In this document: positions 32,810-42,289 of the stretch, piece after piece
How the letters are laid out: each line of letters starts with the position of its first letter
How positions within the stretch are numbered: position 1 is the first letter of the stretch
From: an uncultured Senegalimassilia sp.
Lineage (GTDB): Bacteria > Actinomycetota > Coriobacteriia > Coriobacteriales > Eggerthellaceae
Length of the DNA: 64,000 nucleotides
Direction of reading: 5' to 3'
NCBI RefSeq assembly: GCF_934636665.1
Contig: NZ_CAKUAT010000005.1
Coordinates: 62,001-126,000, forward strand
Program-made: the position numbers and the translations under genes
The notes under the pieces: generated by a model
Told to the model about the DNA's origin: nothing
What the model saw: the letters and a program-made list of their open reading frames with translations, nothing else
The model's database searches: none

Positions 32810-33910
32810 GTGAAATTCAGCATCAACCAATCGGAACTGCAGGATGCGCTCGCCGTTGTGCTCAAGGGCATTGCCACCCGTTCCACGCTGCCCATTCTTT
32901 CGGGTATCTACCTTGATGCCCATAACGACAACCTGACGCTGCAGGCAACCGACTTGGAGCTGTCCATTCAATTCACCATCCCTGCCTTGGTGGAAGAGGA
33001 GGGTCGCTCGGTATTTCCCGGCAAGCTGTTCTTCGATATCGTGAAGAACCTGCCCGATGCCGCCGTGCATGTTGAAACGGGCGAGGATTCCGCCGTCATC
33101 ACGTGCGACGCTTCTTCGTTCTCCATCAAGACGTTGGATGCCGAGGACTTCCCGGGGTTCCCTCATGTTGATACGCAGCAGGCTATCTCCATCCCGTTCT
33201 CCCAATTCTCGTCTATGGTCAAGCGCGTGGCGCGCGTGGTTTCCAAGGACGAGAGCCGCGCCATCCTCACCGGCGTGCTCATCACGTTCGAGGGCGAAAC
33301 GCTGAAGATGGTGGCAACCGACTCCTATCGCCTTGCCATCACCGAGGCTCAGCTTGGCGAGCCCGCGGCCGAGGGTTTCCAAGCTGTTATCTCCGGCTCG
33401 TTCCTGCAGGAGCTTGCTTCTCTGACGCGTACGGACGACCCGCTAACCATCGCTTTGGCGGAGAATCAGATCGTGGTCACCTATCACGATACCGTGTTCA
33501 TCAATCGCCGCATCGAGGGCAATTTCCCGAATTATCGTCAGCTGCTGCCCGATTCCTATGAGACGCGCGTTCGCCTCAACGTGAGCCACCTTGTCTCCGG
33601 CGTGAAGCGTACGTCGATTCTGGGTCAGCAAAGCTCGCCGGTGAAGTTCGCCATCGACGTGGAAAGCCAGACCGTGCAGCTTTCCGCCGCCGCCCAGGAT
33701 GTGGGTAGTGCTCAGGAGACGCTGGCGTGCCAGGGCGAGGGCGAGAACGTCGAGATCGCCTTCAACTACGCATACGTGCTCGACGGCTTGGGCTCGGTGA
33801 ACACCGATGACGTGTTCCTGGAAGTCCAGTCGGGTATGAAACCGGGCATCTTCAAAGCCGGCGAAGGCGAGAACTTCCTGTACCTGGTCATGCCTGTGCG
33901 CATTTCCTAA
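32810..33910 (+). CDS. dnaN: DNA polymerase III sliding clamp (beta)
   Basis: A 366-residue beta clamp with the expected three-domain arrangement. MKFSINQSELQDALAVVLKGIATRSTLPILSGI opens it, and RLAITEAQLGEPA and the C-terminal YLVMPVRIS close the fold. It forms the dimeric ring that tethers polymerase III. The start is GTG 32810 behind GAGGAG. It is followed by recF after 15 bp, in the conserved dnaA-dnaN-recF order. Confidence 0.97.
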   Translation: MKFSINQSELQDALAVVLKGIATRSTLPILSGIYLDAHNDNLTLQATDLELSIQFTIPALVEEEGRSVFPGKLFFDIVKNLPDAAVHVETGEDSAVITCDASSFSIKTLDAEDFPGFPHVDTQQAISIPFSQFSSMVKRVARVVSKDESRAILTGVLITFEGETLKMVATDSYRLAITEAQLGEPAAEGFQAVISGSFLQELASLTRTDDPLTIALAENQIVVTYHDTVFINRRIEGNFPNYRQLLPDSYETRVRLNVSHLVSGVKRTSILGQQSSPVKFAIDVESQTVQLSAAAQDVGSAQETLACQGEGENVEIAFNYAYVLDGLGSVNTDDVFLEVQSGMKPGIFKAGEGENFLYLVMPVRIS

Positions 33911-33925
33911 CAACGAAGGCGTTGC

Positions 33926-35050
33926 ATGAGCCTTCGCATCAAAGACGTTGCGTTCGATGATTTCCGCAGCTATGAGCATTTCCGCTTGAACGACATCGGG
34001 CCCTTGACCGTGCTGGTGGGGCCCAATGCCGTCGGCAAGACCAATGTTGTAGAGGGAATTCAACTGCTGACGGCGCAAACGTCGTTCAGGAACCCCACGG
34101 GAGTGCAGCTTGTGCGCGAAGGCGCCGCTTTTGCCCGCTTGCGCGCAACTGCTGCCGACGAGAGCAGGTTGCTGGAGCTGGGGCTGACGATCGAGGCGGG
34201 CAAACGCCGGTTCACCCTTAACGGCAAGCAGAAACGGACGGCGGACCTGAAGGGCGTCATCCCCTCGGTAACGTTCACCCCCGACGACTTGAACCTGGCG
34301 AAGGGCTCGGGCACTACGCGCCGCAACGCGCTCGACTCCGTGGGATCGCAGCTTTCGCGCAACCATTACCTGATACGCCGGGACTTCGATAAGGTGCTGC
34401 GTCATAAGAACTCGCTGCTGAAAGACGAGGCATCGCCGCTTTTGCTGGAGAGCCTGAATGACCTGATGGTCACCTGCGGTGCTCAGCTGGTGTGCTATCG
34501 GGCGGCCCTGTTCGGCAAGCTGGCGGCGTCCATGGCAAGCTATTACGCCGAGATCGTGGGGAATCGGGAGGCGCTGTCGGCCCGTTATGCGCCGTCGTGG
34601 TTTGCCGAGGGCGAATGGCTCGATGCCGGCGAAACGCTCGACCGCGACGAGGCCCGCGAACGTTTCGCCGCGGCTCTTACGGCGTCGATGGCGCAAGAGC
34701 GTGCCCGCCATCGTGCGCTGGTGGGACCTCACGCCGACCGCATCGAGTTTTTCGTCGAAGGGCGCCCGGTGGGCGTGTATGGAAGCCAGGGCCAGCAGCG
34801 CTCGGCGGTGCTGGCGTTCAAACTGGCGGAAGTCACGCTTATCTGCGACCTTCTGGGCCAGCAGCCGGTGCTGTTGCTCGATGACGTGATGAGCGAGCTC
34901 GATGAGCAGCGCCGCCGCGCGCTGGTGAAGTTCGTCTCAGGGGATATCCAAACGTTTATAACCACGGCGAACCTGGCGTATTTCGACGAGGACCTGCTCG
35001 CTGCGGCCCGCGTCGTGCGTTTGCCCCTTGAGCGGAAGGACGGTGAATGA
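33926..35050 (+). CDS. recF: DNA replication and repair protein RecF
   Basis: A 374-residue SMC-like ATPase that helps load RecA at single-stranded gaps. Walker A is LVGPNAVGKTNVVEGI near residue 30, with the ABC signature YGSQGQQRSAVLAFKLAE and Walker B PVLLLDDVMSELDEQRR. Its length is normal. ATG 33926 follows GAAGG. The stop overlaps the dciA start as ATGA, so the two are translationally coupled. Confidence 0.96.
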   Translation: MSLRIKDVAFDDFRSYEHFRLNDIGPLTVLVGPNAVGKTNVVEGIQLLTAQTSFRNPTGVQLVREGAAFARLRATAADESRLLELGLTIEAGKRRFTLNGKQKRTADLKGVIPSVTFTPDDLNLAKGSGTTRRNALDSVGSQLSRNHYLIRRDFDKVLRHKNSLLKDEASPLLLESLNDLMVTCGAQLVCYRAALFGKLAASMASYYAEIVGNREALSARYAPSWFAEGEWLDAGETLDRDEARERFAAALTASMAQERARHRALVGPHADRIEFFVEGRPVGVYGSQGQQRSAVLAFKLAEVTLICDLLGQQPVLLLDDVMSELDEQRRRALVKFVSGDIQTFITTANLAYFDEDLLAAARVVRLPLERKDGE

Positions 35051-35637
35051 TGGCCGATCTTGGCAGAGGATTGCAGCAATTGCTGCGAAGCCTCGGCGCC
35101 GCCGGCGCCCAAGCCGCGCGTTCCCAACGCGTTGCGGAGGTGCACGTTCGCTGGAAGTGCGCCGTGGAGGCCGTCTATCGCGATTCTGCGCCGCTGGTGC
35201 TCGACCACACCAATGGCGTGTATATCATGAAGCCCGAACAGGCCAACGACCCCATGGCGGCCCGCGTTCCGGCGGGCAAGACCCTGCTTGTGGTGTATTG
35301 CGATGACGCCATGATCCGATCGGACATCGATGCCCGCCAGGAAATGCTGAAGATCCGCCTTAACGAGCAAGGCGAGCATGTGGCCCTGTTCTCCATCAAG
35401 CCCGCCCGCTTCGATATGAAGGCCCGCCATCCGTTTCGCGAGGAGGCCGCCCGCGCCGCGCAGCAGGCGGCCCAGGCCTCGCGCATCCCGGAGCCGCTTA
35501 TCAACTCCGAGGCTGCGGCCCGTTTGCGCGAGCAAGCCGAAGGCGTTGAGGACAAACGCCTCAGGGAATCGATTTTGAAAGCCTTGGAGGCAAGCGAAAA
35601 GCCAGGAAGCTCAAAAAACGGCAAAAGTGGTCTTTAG
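35047..35637 (+). CDS. dciA: DciA-type helicase loader/regulator (DUF721)
   Basis: A 196-residue DUF721 protein. The conserved part covers residues 1-120: a short helical start, then VHVRWKCAVEAVYRDSAPLVLDH, TLLVVYCDDAMIRSDIDARQEMLKIRLNE and VALFSIKPAR. An Ala/Glu-rich helical tail follows. In Actinobacteria the homologue lies between recF and gyrB and acts with DnaB at initiation; the position here is the same. ATG 35047 overlaps the recF stop; ATG 35050 is an alternative. Its presence suggests that DnaB (50497) is loaded by DciA rather than by a DnaC/DnaI protein. Confidence 0.88.
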   Translation: MMADLGRGLQQLLRSLGAAGAQAARSQRVAEVHVRWKCAVEAVYRDSAPLVLDHTNGVYIMKPEQANDPMAARVPAGKTLLVVYCDDAMIRSDIDARQEMLKIRLNEQGEHVALFSIKPARFDMKARHPFREEAARAAQQAAQASRIPEPLINSEAAARLREQAEGVEDKRLRESILKALEASEKPGSSKNGKSGL

Positions 35638-35770
35638 AGCGAAAATCATGCCTTAGAAGGCATCTGAAGGCCTGTAAAGGGCGTGGAGAGCCCCGGTGCC
35701 AAGACGCGTTGTGGTAGAATTAATAGGTTCCAGAACCATCCGGAATCGAAACATTCAATACTAGAGGAGC

Positions 35771-37738
35771 GTGTCAGTGGCAGCAAAACCTGATCATTAC
35801 GACGGCTCGGACATTCAGGTCCTCGAGGGCCTCGAACCCGTTCGCAAGCGTCCTGGCATGTATATCGGCTCCACGGGCCCGCGCGGTCTCCATCACCTGG
35901 TTTACGAGGTTGTGGACAACGCGGTCGACGAGGCTTTGGCCGGTTACTGCAGCCATATCGAGGTGACCATTCACCCCGACAACTCCATCACCGTCTCCGA
36001 CGACGGACGCGGCATCCCGGTCGATGAGCATCCCAAGGAGAAGATCCCCACGGTCGAGGTCGTCCTGACCGTTTTGCACGCCGGCGGCAAGTTCGGCGGC
36101 GAGGGGTACAAGGTGTCCGGCGGCCTGCACGGCGTGGGCGTGTCGGTTGTGAACGCGCTGTCCACGCGCGTCCAGGTGAACGTGCGCCGTGACGGCGAGG
36201 AATACCAGATAGCCTTCGAGCAGGGCAAAACCTGCGAGAAGCTGCACGAGGTGGGTACCTCCGACCACACCGGCACTACGGTCACCTTCTGGCCTGACCC
36301 CGAGATCTTCACCGAGACCACCATCTACGACTATAGCGTGCTTGCGGCGCGTTTTCGCGAGATGGCCTTCCTGAACAAGGGCTTGAAAATCACGCTGACC
36401 GACGAGCGCGCAAACCCGAGCCTCATCGTGTCGGATGCCTCGCCCGAGCCGCATAGCGATGTCTTCCAGTACGAAGGCGGCATCATCGACTTCGTGACGT
36501 ACCTCAACGAGGGCCGCGAAACGCTGAACAAGCCCATCTATTTCGAGGCCGAAAGCGCCGACGGCACGGTCGAGGTGGCCATGCAATGGTCCACGTCGTT
36601 CTCCGCGAACTCCGTCATGGCGTTTGCCAACAACATCAACACGCACGAGGGCGGCACGCACCTCGATGGCTTCAAGCAGGCCGTCACGCGCACCATCAAC
36701 GAGTACGCGCGCAGCAAGGGCATCCTGAAGGAGAAGGACAACAACCTCTCCGGCGACGACACCCGCGAGGGTTTGGCCGCCGTCATCTCCGTGAAGCTGC
36801 ACGACCCGCAGTTCGAGGGCCAGACGAAGACGAAGCTCGGCAACTCCGAGATCCGCCCGCTCGTCCAGAACGCCGTCACGCAGGGTCTGGCCGAGTACCT
36901 GGAGGAGAACCCTGCGCCGGCCAAGCGCATCATCGGCAAGGCCACGCAGGCTCTGAAGGCCCGCGAAGCCGCCCGCAAGGCCCGCGAGATGACGCGCCGT
37001 AAGGGCGTGCTTGACTCGTTCGCCCTGCCGGGTAAGCTGGCGGACTGCTCGTCCAAAAAGCCCGAAGAGTCCGAAATCTTCATTGTAGAGGGCGATTCCG
37101 CAGGTGGCAGCGCCAAGCAGGCGCGCGATCGCAAGACCCAGGCCATCCTGCCGCTGCGCGGTAAGATCTTGAATGTCGAGCGTGCCGGCCTGCATCGCGC
37201 CCTGTCCAGCGATACCATCAGCTCGCTCATCACGGCCATCGGCACGAACATCGGAGAGGACTTCGACGCTGATCAGGCGCGTTACCATCGCATCATCATC
37301 ATGACCGATGCCGATGTCGACGGTGCGCACATCCGCATCCTGCTGCTGACGTTCTTTTACCGCTACATGCCCGAGCTCATCAACCGCGGCTACGTGTACA
37401 TCGCATGCCCGCCCATCTTCGGCGTGAAGAAGAAGAACACCCGCTCCACGAAGATCGAGCGCTATATCTATGACGAGAACAGCCTGAGCCGCGAGCTCGA
37501 GGAAATGGGCGGTTCCGAGAAGTTCGACGTGCAGCGCTACAAGGGTCTTGGCGAGATGGACCCCGAGCAGCTGTGGGAAACCACTATGGAGCCCGCCACC
37601 CGTACGCTTCTTCAGGTGAGCATCGACGATGCCGCCGAGGCCGAGCGCACGGTCAGCGAGCTCATGGGCGACCAGGTCGAGCCGCGCAAGGAGTTCATCC
37701 AGAAGCACGCCCGCGACGTTAGATTCTTGGACATCTAG
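35771..37738 (+). CDS. gyrB: DNA gyrase subunit B
   Basis: A 655-residue GyrB, the ATPase subunit of the enzyme that introduces negative supercoils. The GHKL ATPase has VVDNAVDEALAG, DDGRGIPVDEH and GGLHGVGVSVVNALS. The TOPRIM domain has EGDSAGGSAKQARDRKTQAILPLRGKILNVE and MTDADVDGAHI. The C-terminus ends KHARDVRFLDI as usual. The start is GTG 35771 after GAGGAG; a second GTG lies two codons on. It is 9 bp before gyrA and forms an operon with it. Confidence 0.97.
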   Translation: MSVAAKPDHYDGSDIQVLEGLEPVRKRPGMYIGSTGPRGLHHLVYEVVDNAVDEALAGYCSHIEVTIHPDNSITVSDDGRGIPVDEHPKEKIPTVEVVLTVLHAGGKFGGEGYKVSGGLHGVGVSVVNALSTRVQVNVRRDGEEYQIAFEQGKTCEKLHEVGTSDHTGTTVTFWPDPEIFTETTIYDYSVLAARFREMAFLNKGLKITLTDERANPSLIVSDASPEPHSDVFQYEGGIIDFVTYLNEGRETLNKPIYFEAESADGTVEVAMQWSTSFSANSVMAFANNINTHEGGTHLDGFKQAVTRTINEYARSKGILKEKDNNLSGDDTREGLAAVISVKLHDPQFEGQTKTKLGNSEIRPLVQNAVTQGLAEYLEENPAPAKRIIGKATQALKAREAARKAREMTRRKGVLDSFALPGKLADCSSKKPEESEIFIVEGDSAGGSAKQARDRKTQAILPLRGKILNVERAGLHRALSSDTISSLITAIGTNIGEDFDADQARYHRIIIMTDADVDGAHIRILLLTFFYRYMPELINRGYVYIACPPIFGVKKKNTRSTKIERYIYDENSLSRELEEMGGSEKFDVQRYKGLGEMDPEQLWETTMEPATRTLLQVSIDDAAEAERTVSELMGDQVEPRKEFIQKHARDVRFLDI

Positions 37739-37747
37739 GAGAATTGA

Positions 37748-40480
37748 ATGGCAGATAACACTGACAACCGCGATGGTCAGGGCGGCGAGGAGCTTCCCGA
37801 CGATCTGAAGCGCTTGGTCGATGCCGCCGAGGAAGACGCGGCAGACGCCGGCGAGCAGGACGTCGAGCAGCCCGAGCCCGGCCACACGGTAACGTCGGGC
37901 CCGGTGTCCGAAGAGGACAAGGCCCGCTCGCTTATCGACATGTCCACCGTCGCCAACCCCCACGGCTCCATCATCGAGGATGCAAACGGCGGCGAAGGCA
38001 CCACCGTTCGTGCGGCGTATTTGGGCAAGGAGATGGCTTCTTCGTTCCTGGAGTATTCCATGAGCGTCATCGTCAGCCGTGCCCTGCCCGACGTGCGCGA
38101 CGGCCTGAAGCCGGTCCATCGCCGCATCCTGTACGCCATGAACGAGTCCGGCTACACGCCGAACCGTCCTCATATGAAGTCCGCCCGTACCGTCGGCGAC
38201 GTCATCGGCAAGTACCACCCGCACGGTGACTCCGCCGTGTACGACACCATGGTGCGCTTGGCCCAGCCGTTCAGCATGCGCGTTCCGCTTATCGACGGTC
38301 ATGGAAACTTCGGCTCCATCGACGGCGACTCGGCAGCAGCAATGCGTTACACCGAGGCGCGTCTGGGCAAGGCGGCCATGGAGTTGCTGCGCGACCTCGA
38401 CAAGGAAACGGTCGACTTCCAGCCCAACTACGACGAAAGCCTGGAAGAGCCCACGGTCTTGCCCGCGCGTTTCCCCAGCTTACTGGTCAACGGCTCCAAC
38501 GGCATCGCCGTCGGCATGGCCACCAATATCCCGCCGCATAACCTCGGCGAGACCATCGACGCCACGTGCATGATGCTCGACAACCCCGAGGTCTCCACCG
38601 CCGAGCTCATGACTGCCCTTCCCGGCCCGGATTTCCCGACCGGCGGCATCATCATGGGCAAGAAGGGCATCCTGGATGCCTATGAGACGGGCCGCGGCAG
38701 CCTTACCGTGCGCGCGAAGTGCAAGATCGAAGAGGGAAAGAACGGCAAAAGCTCCATCGTGGTCACGGAGATCCCGTACCAGGTGAACCGCCAGCGCTTG
38801 CTCGAGAAGCTCGGCGAGCTGGTTCGCGAGAAGAAGCTTCCCGAGATCTCGAACATCCATGACGGTGCCGACCGCCACGGCATCGACATCATCATCGAGC
38901 TGAAGAAGGATGCCATCCCGCAGGTGGTGCTCAACAAGCTCTATAAGCACACGCAGCTGCAGGTGGGCTTCGGCGTCATCATGCTGGCGCTCGTCGACGG
39001 CGTGCCCCGCGTGCTCTCCCTGAAGGAGACGCTGCACTACTACATCGCCCATCAGGAAGACGTCATCGTGCGTCGTACGCGCTACGAGCTCTCCAAAGCC
39101 GAGGAGCGCGCCCATATCTTGGAAGGCTATGTAGTTGCCCTCGACCATATCGACGAGGTCATCAGCATCATCCGCTCCTCGCAAACCGACAAAGAGGCGG
39201 CGGCTCGCCTGACCGAGCGCTTCGGCCTGACCGACAAACAGACTACCGCCATCCTGGAGATGCGCCTGCGCCGCCTGACCGGTTTGGAGCGCGAGAAGAT
39301 CCAGTCCGAGTTGGAAGAGCTTCGCGAGAAGATCGCGTACTACAACCGCGTGCTCTCCGATCCTCAGCTGGTGCGCGACATCATCAAGGAAGAGCTGCAG
39401 GAGATCAAGAAGAAGTTCGACACCCCCCGCAGAACGCAGCTTTCCGAAGCCGCCAAGGACCTGGATGTCGAGGACCTCATCGCCGAGGAGAGCATGGTGG
39501 TCACGGTCACGAAGGCCGGCTACGTCAAGCGCCTGCCCGTTGCCACGTACCGTCAACAGAAGCGCGGCGGCAAGGGCATGCAGGCGGTGAACCTGAAGGA
39601 CAACGACTACGTCGAGCACTTGTTCGTCGCGTCCACGCACTCCTTCATGCTGTTCTTCTCCACGAAGGGCAAGGTATATCGCCTGAAGGTCTACGAGCTG
39701 CCTGAGGCATCCCGCCACGCGCGCGGCACGGCCATCGTGAACCTGTTGCCGCTCGAGAAGGGCGAGACCATCAGCGCCGTCATCGCGACGAAGGACTTCC
39801 CGACCGACGAGTACCTCATGTTCGCCACCGAGCACGGCATGGTGAAGAAGACTTCCATGGAGCAGTACGACCGTACGCGTCGTGACGGCCTTATCGCGAT
39901 CAACCTCAAGGACGGCGACCGCCTTATCAGCGTGCGCCGTGTTGCTCAGGGCGAGAACGTCATCATGGTGTCGTCCGCCGGCAAGGCAATCATGTGGCCC
40001 GAGGACGAAGTGCGCGCCATGGGCCGCGGTACCATGGGCGTGCGCGGCATGAACGCGCCGGCAGACGCCAAGGTGCTCGGCATGGAGATCGCTCGCCCCG
40101 AGACCGATCTGTTCGTCATCACCGAGAAGGGTTACGGCAAGCGTACGCCCATCTCTGAGTATCCGTCGCACCATCGCGGCGGTCAGGGCGTCTTCACCAT
40201 CACCATGACGGAGAAGAAGGGCTTGTTGGCTGCCATGAAGATCGTCAGTGCCGACGACGAGATCATGATCATGTCCGAGGAGGGCGTCGTGGTGCGCACT
40301 CCCGTCGAGGGCATCTCCGAGCTCGGCCGCTCCACGCAGGGCGTCCGCGTCATGAACGTTGCTGAGGACGATCGCGTGACCGCCGTCGCCATCGCTGCCC
40401 ACGGCAAGAAGAAACGCGCCGCAAATGCCGATGGCGCCGAAGAGTTGGATGAGTCGTCCATCGACGAGATGGAAGAGTAG
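37748..40480 (+). CDS. gyrA: DNA gyrase subunit A
   Basis: A 910-residue GyrA, longer than the usual 820-875 because of an acidic N-terminal extension of about 65 residues (EELPDDLKRLVDAAEEDAAD) and an acidic tail. The quinolone-resistance region KYHPHGDSAVYDTMVRLAQPF has the susceptible-type Ser and Asp. The catalytic Tyr lies in SAAAMRYTEARL. C-terminal beta-pinwheel blades include the GyrA-box-like KRGGKGMQAVNL. It follows gyrB by 9 bp and has its own terminator. Confidence 0.97.
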   Translation: MADNTDNRDGQGGEELPDDLKRLVDAAEEDAADAGEQDVEQPEPGHTVTSGPVSEEDKARSLIDMSTVANPHGSIIEDANGGEGTTVRAAYLGKEMASSFLEYSMSVIVSRALPDVRDGLKPVHRRILYAMNESGYTPNRPHMKSARTVGDVIGKYHPHGDSAVYDTMVRLAQPFSMRVPLIDGHGNFGSIDGDSAAAMRYTEARLGKAAMELLRDLDKETVDFQPNYDESLEEPTVLPARFPSLLVNGSNGIAVGMATNIPPHNLGETIDATCMMLDNPEVSTAELMTALPGPDFPTGGIIMGKKGILDAYETGRGSLTVRAKCKIEEGKNGKSSIVVTEIPYQVNRQRLLEKLGELVREKKLPEISNIHDGADRHGIDIIIELKKDAIPQVVLNKLYKHTQLQVGFGVIMLALVDGVPRVLSLKETLHYYIAHQEDVIVRRTRYELSKAEERAHILEGYVVALDHIDEVISIIRSSQTDKEAAARLTERFGLTDKQTTAILEMRLRRLTGLEREKIQSELEELREKIAYYNRVLSDPQLVRDIIKEELQEIKKKFDTPRRTQLSEAAKDLDVEDLIAEESMVVTVTKAGYVKRLPVATYRQQKRGGKGMQAVNLKDNDYVEHLFVASTHSFMLFFSTKGKVYRLKVYELPEASRHARGTAIVNLLPLEKGETISAVIATKDFPTDEYLMFATEHGMVKKTSMEQYDRTRRDGLIAINLKDGDRLISVRRVAQGENVIMVSSAGKAIMWPEDEVRAMGRGTMGVRGMNAPADAKVLGMEIARPETDLFVITEKGYGKRTPISEYPSHHRGGQGVFTITMTEKKGLLAAMKIVSADDEIMIMSEEGVVVRTPVEGISELGRSTQGVRVMNVAEDDRVTAVAIAAHGKKKRAANADGAEELDESSIDEMEE

Positions 40481-40506
40481 CCAGCTTCAGGCATATAGGA
40501 ACGATT

Positions 40507-40541
40507 AAGAAAGCCGCTCCGTAAGGGGGCGGCTTTCTTGT
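40507..40541 (+). terminator. Terminator of gyrBA
   Basis: Stem AAGAAAGCCGC / GCGGCTTTCTT followed by TTGTT. Confidence 0.85.
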
Positions 40542-40574
40542 TGCATGGGCGTGTTGCCGTACGGCAGCGTGAGA

Positions 40575-40590
40575 TGTTTCACGTGAAACA
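40575..40590. other. parS: parS site
   Basis: Exact TGTTTCACGTGAAACA in a 24-bp palindrome (40571-40594) between the convergent gyrA and nuclease-domain genes. Confidence 0.93.
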
Positions 40591-40665
40591 TCTCAGTAGG
40601 AGGGTGCGGTTGGGCAGGCTGATCATATGGAGTGTTGGTCTGCGGGTATGGTGGTCGCCGCAGTG

Positions 40666-41175
40666 CTACGAGAAGTCCTTTGGGTCGAGGTCCTCCAGGA
40701 ACGAGCGGAACTCCTCAAGTTCCGCTTCGGCGGACTCGTCCTCGATGGGCTTTCGAACGATATAAGGGTATGAGGCGCGTTCTAAGACGTCCTCGTTGAT
40801 ATAGAGCGGGGCATCCTCGCGCAACGCCAGAGAGAGCGCGTCACTGGGGCGGGCGTCGAGCTCGATGAGCCTTCCGTGTTGGCGCAACGTCAGCTTCGCG
40901 AAGAACAGCGATTCCTTCACCTTGTCGATAAGGACATGGTCGACGCTTGCATCAAGGTTGGTGAGGGCGTCGAGTAGCAGGTCGTGCGTAGTGGGGCGTG
41001 CAACCTTGGTATGCGTGACAGCTAAGTGCAGCTGAGCCGCTTCGGCGGCGCCCACCATAATGGGCACGATGCGCGATACACCAGGCACAGGGCTCTCCTC
41101 GATAGGCTGCAGCACAAGGATGGAAGGACCCGGTGCGCTTCCGATAATGATCTTTTGCACAGCGATGGGAACCAA
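40666..41175 (-). CDS. Bifunctional nuclease family protein (DUF151)
   Basis: A 169-residue protein of the BFN/DUF151 family. The domain (residues 1-135) contains PIMVGAAEAAQLHLAV, RPTTHDLLLDALTNLD, IELDARPSDALSLALREDAPLYINEDVLE; the DARPSDAxxLA block is the family signature. Homologues have reported DNase/RNase activity, but the biological role is unclear. The start is TTG 41175 after TAGGAG. It is the only protein gene in the right arm on the minus strand. The tail is acidic. Confidence 0.9.
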   Translation of the reverse strand: MVPIAVQKIIIGSAPGPSILVLQPIEESPVPGVSRIVPIMVGAAEAAQLHLAVTHTKVARPTTHDLLLDALTNLDASVDHVLIDKVKESLFFAKLTLRQHGRLIELDARPSDALSLALREDAPLYINEDVLERASYPYIVRKPIEDESAEAELEEFRSFLEDLDPKDFS

Positions 41176-41331
41176 GCTTGCTCCTAACTATAAGCGATTC
41201 GCTTATATATGATATCGAGCCCTTATGACGCCTTCTTGTAAGGGATTATACGCATGAATATGTCTCTGACCTGCGGTTTCTTTTATAAAACAGCAGTAGG
41301 AAAAAATTTTCCTAAAAGTTGAAAATTCTTC

Positions 41332-41361
41332 TTGACCATTCTTGGAAACCCTGGTTATAAT
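41332..41361 (+). promoter_or_regulatory. Promoter of tRNA-Ile
   Basis: TTGACC (41332-41337), an 18-bp spacer and TATAAT (41356-41361), 20 bp before the tRNA. The gap 41176-41331 holds nothing else that I can support. Confidence 0.8.
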
Positions 41362-41380
41362 AAACGAGCACTTTTCGAAG

Positions 41381-41457
<77 letters not shown>

Positions 41458-41466
41458 GTATTTGCG

Positions 41467-41510
41467 ATAAACGCTCCACCGTGAGCCGAGTTTGCCGGTG
41501 GAGCGTTTAT
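41467..41510 (+). terminator. Hairpin between tRNA-Ile and tRNA-Ala
   Basis: A 15-bp stem (ATAAACGCTCCACCG and its complement) followed by TATTGTAAAG. It probably terminates the tRNA-Ile transcript, so tRNA-Ala may have its own promoter. Confidence 0.7.
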
Positions 41511-41528
41511 TATTGTAAAGTGCGAGTT

Positions 41529-41604
41529 GGGGGTTTAGCTCAGCTGGGAGAGCGCGGGCTTTGCAAGCCTGAGGTCAGGGGTTCGATCCCCCTAACCTCC
41601 ACCA
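41529..41604 (+). tRNA. tRNA-Ala (TGC)
   Basis: Acceptor GGGGGTT / AACCTCC with one G-T pair, D-arm TAGCTCAGCTGGGAGAGC, anticodon TGC in TTTGCAA, T-arm GGTTCGATCC, encoded CCA. Confidence 0.97.
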
Positions 41605-41617
41605 TTTGAGATTATTT

Positions 41618-41674
41618 GCAGGTCCGGAAACGGGCCTGCATTTTTTTTGCCTGCAGGTCCGGAAACGGGCCTGC
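41618..41674 (+). repeat. Duplicated 22-bp terminator hairpin
   Basis: The same 22-bp inverted repeat (stem GCAGGTCCGG-type / CGGGCCTGC) occurs at 41618-41639 and 41653-41674. The first copy is followed by eight T residues and terminates tRNA-Ala. The second has no T run and lies 46 bp before the J-domain gene. Confidence 0.8.
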
Positions 41675-41719
41675 GTTCGTATCGGGGTAGGAAACGATCG
41701 AGCTGATAAGCGAGGTGTC

Positions 41720-42280
41720 ATGAACCGTCTGGAAGCTTTGCGTGCCTTGGGGTTGGACGAGGACGCTACCGACGAGGATATCAAGACCGCTTATCGCGAG
41801 ACGGCGCAGATCCTGCACCCCGACCGCTTCGCCACCAATAAAAAGCTGCAGGACCGGGCAACCGAGCAATTCAAGAACCTGCAGGAGGCCTACGATTTCC
41901 TGACGTCATCCAAAGGTCGCAGGAAAGCAGGCGGCTCCTCGTCCTCGGGGCGTTCGACGCGCGCGGATTACGACGATGTCAATGCCCGTCTCGCCGGCAT
42001 AGCCGCGGCCAGAACGCAGCTGGTGCGCCAACGCGATGCGGTGTACGACGAACGCCGCAACGGCCTCGGCATGGCGGCTATCGGCGGGCTGGTGGCCCTG
42101 TTCTGCGGCAGACGCCCTTTTGGGTTGTTCGGTGTGGTTGCCGCCATAGCTAGCACTGCAGCCATCTGGGGCATTGTCCAGGTGGTATCATCGCAACGTT
42201 CCATCAACACGCTTACCGAGCATATTGACGAATTGAATAGGGAAGAGCGCAAGATCGCGCAAGAATCTGAAGAGGAGTAG
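41720..42280 (+). CDS. J-domain membrane protein
   Basis: A 186-residue protein. The N-terminal J domain (about 1-65: ALRALGLDEDATDEDIKTAYRETAQILHPDRF) carries the HPD motif needed to stimulate DnaK. A Gly/Ser linker and a helical segment follow. Two TMs (MAAIGGLVALFC; GVVAAIASTAAIWGIVQVV) lie near residues 113-150, and the tail is a charged coiled coil. It is not a full DnaJ, since the Gly/Phe and zinc domains are absent. It probably recruits DnaK to the membrane. ATG 41720 follows GAGG. It sits 9 bp before typA. Confidence 0.88.
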   Translation: MNRLEALRALGLDEDATDEDIKTAYRETAQILHPDRFATNKKLQDRATEQFKNLQEAYDFLTSSKGRRKAGGSSSSGRSTRADYDDVNARLAGIAAARTQLVRQRDAVYDERRNGLGMAAIGGLVALFCGRRPFGLFGVVAAIASTAAIWGIVQVVSSQRSINTLTEHIDELNREERKIAQESEEE

Positions 42281-42289
42281 CACACCCGT

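Noticed and set aside
35774..38302. An 842-codon open frame on the minus strand across gyrB and gyrA
   Set aside because: It is antisense to two clear gyrase genes. Such frames arise from GC-rich codon bias, and the translation has no recognisable domain.
38480..40402. A 640-codon minus-strand frame inside gyrA
   Set aside because: Antisense shadow of gyrA, with His/Leu/Val-rich composition typical of reverse-frame GC-rich DNA.
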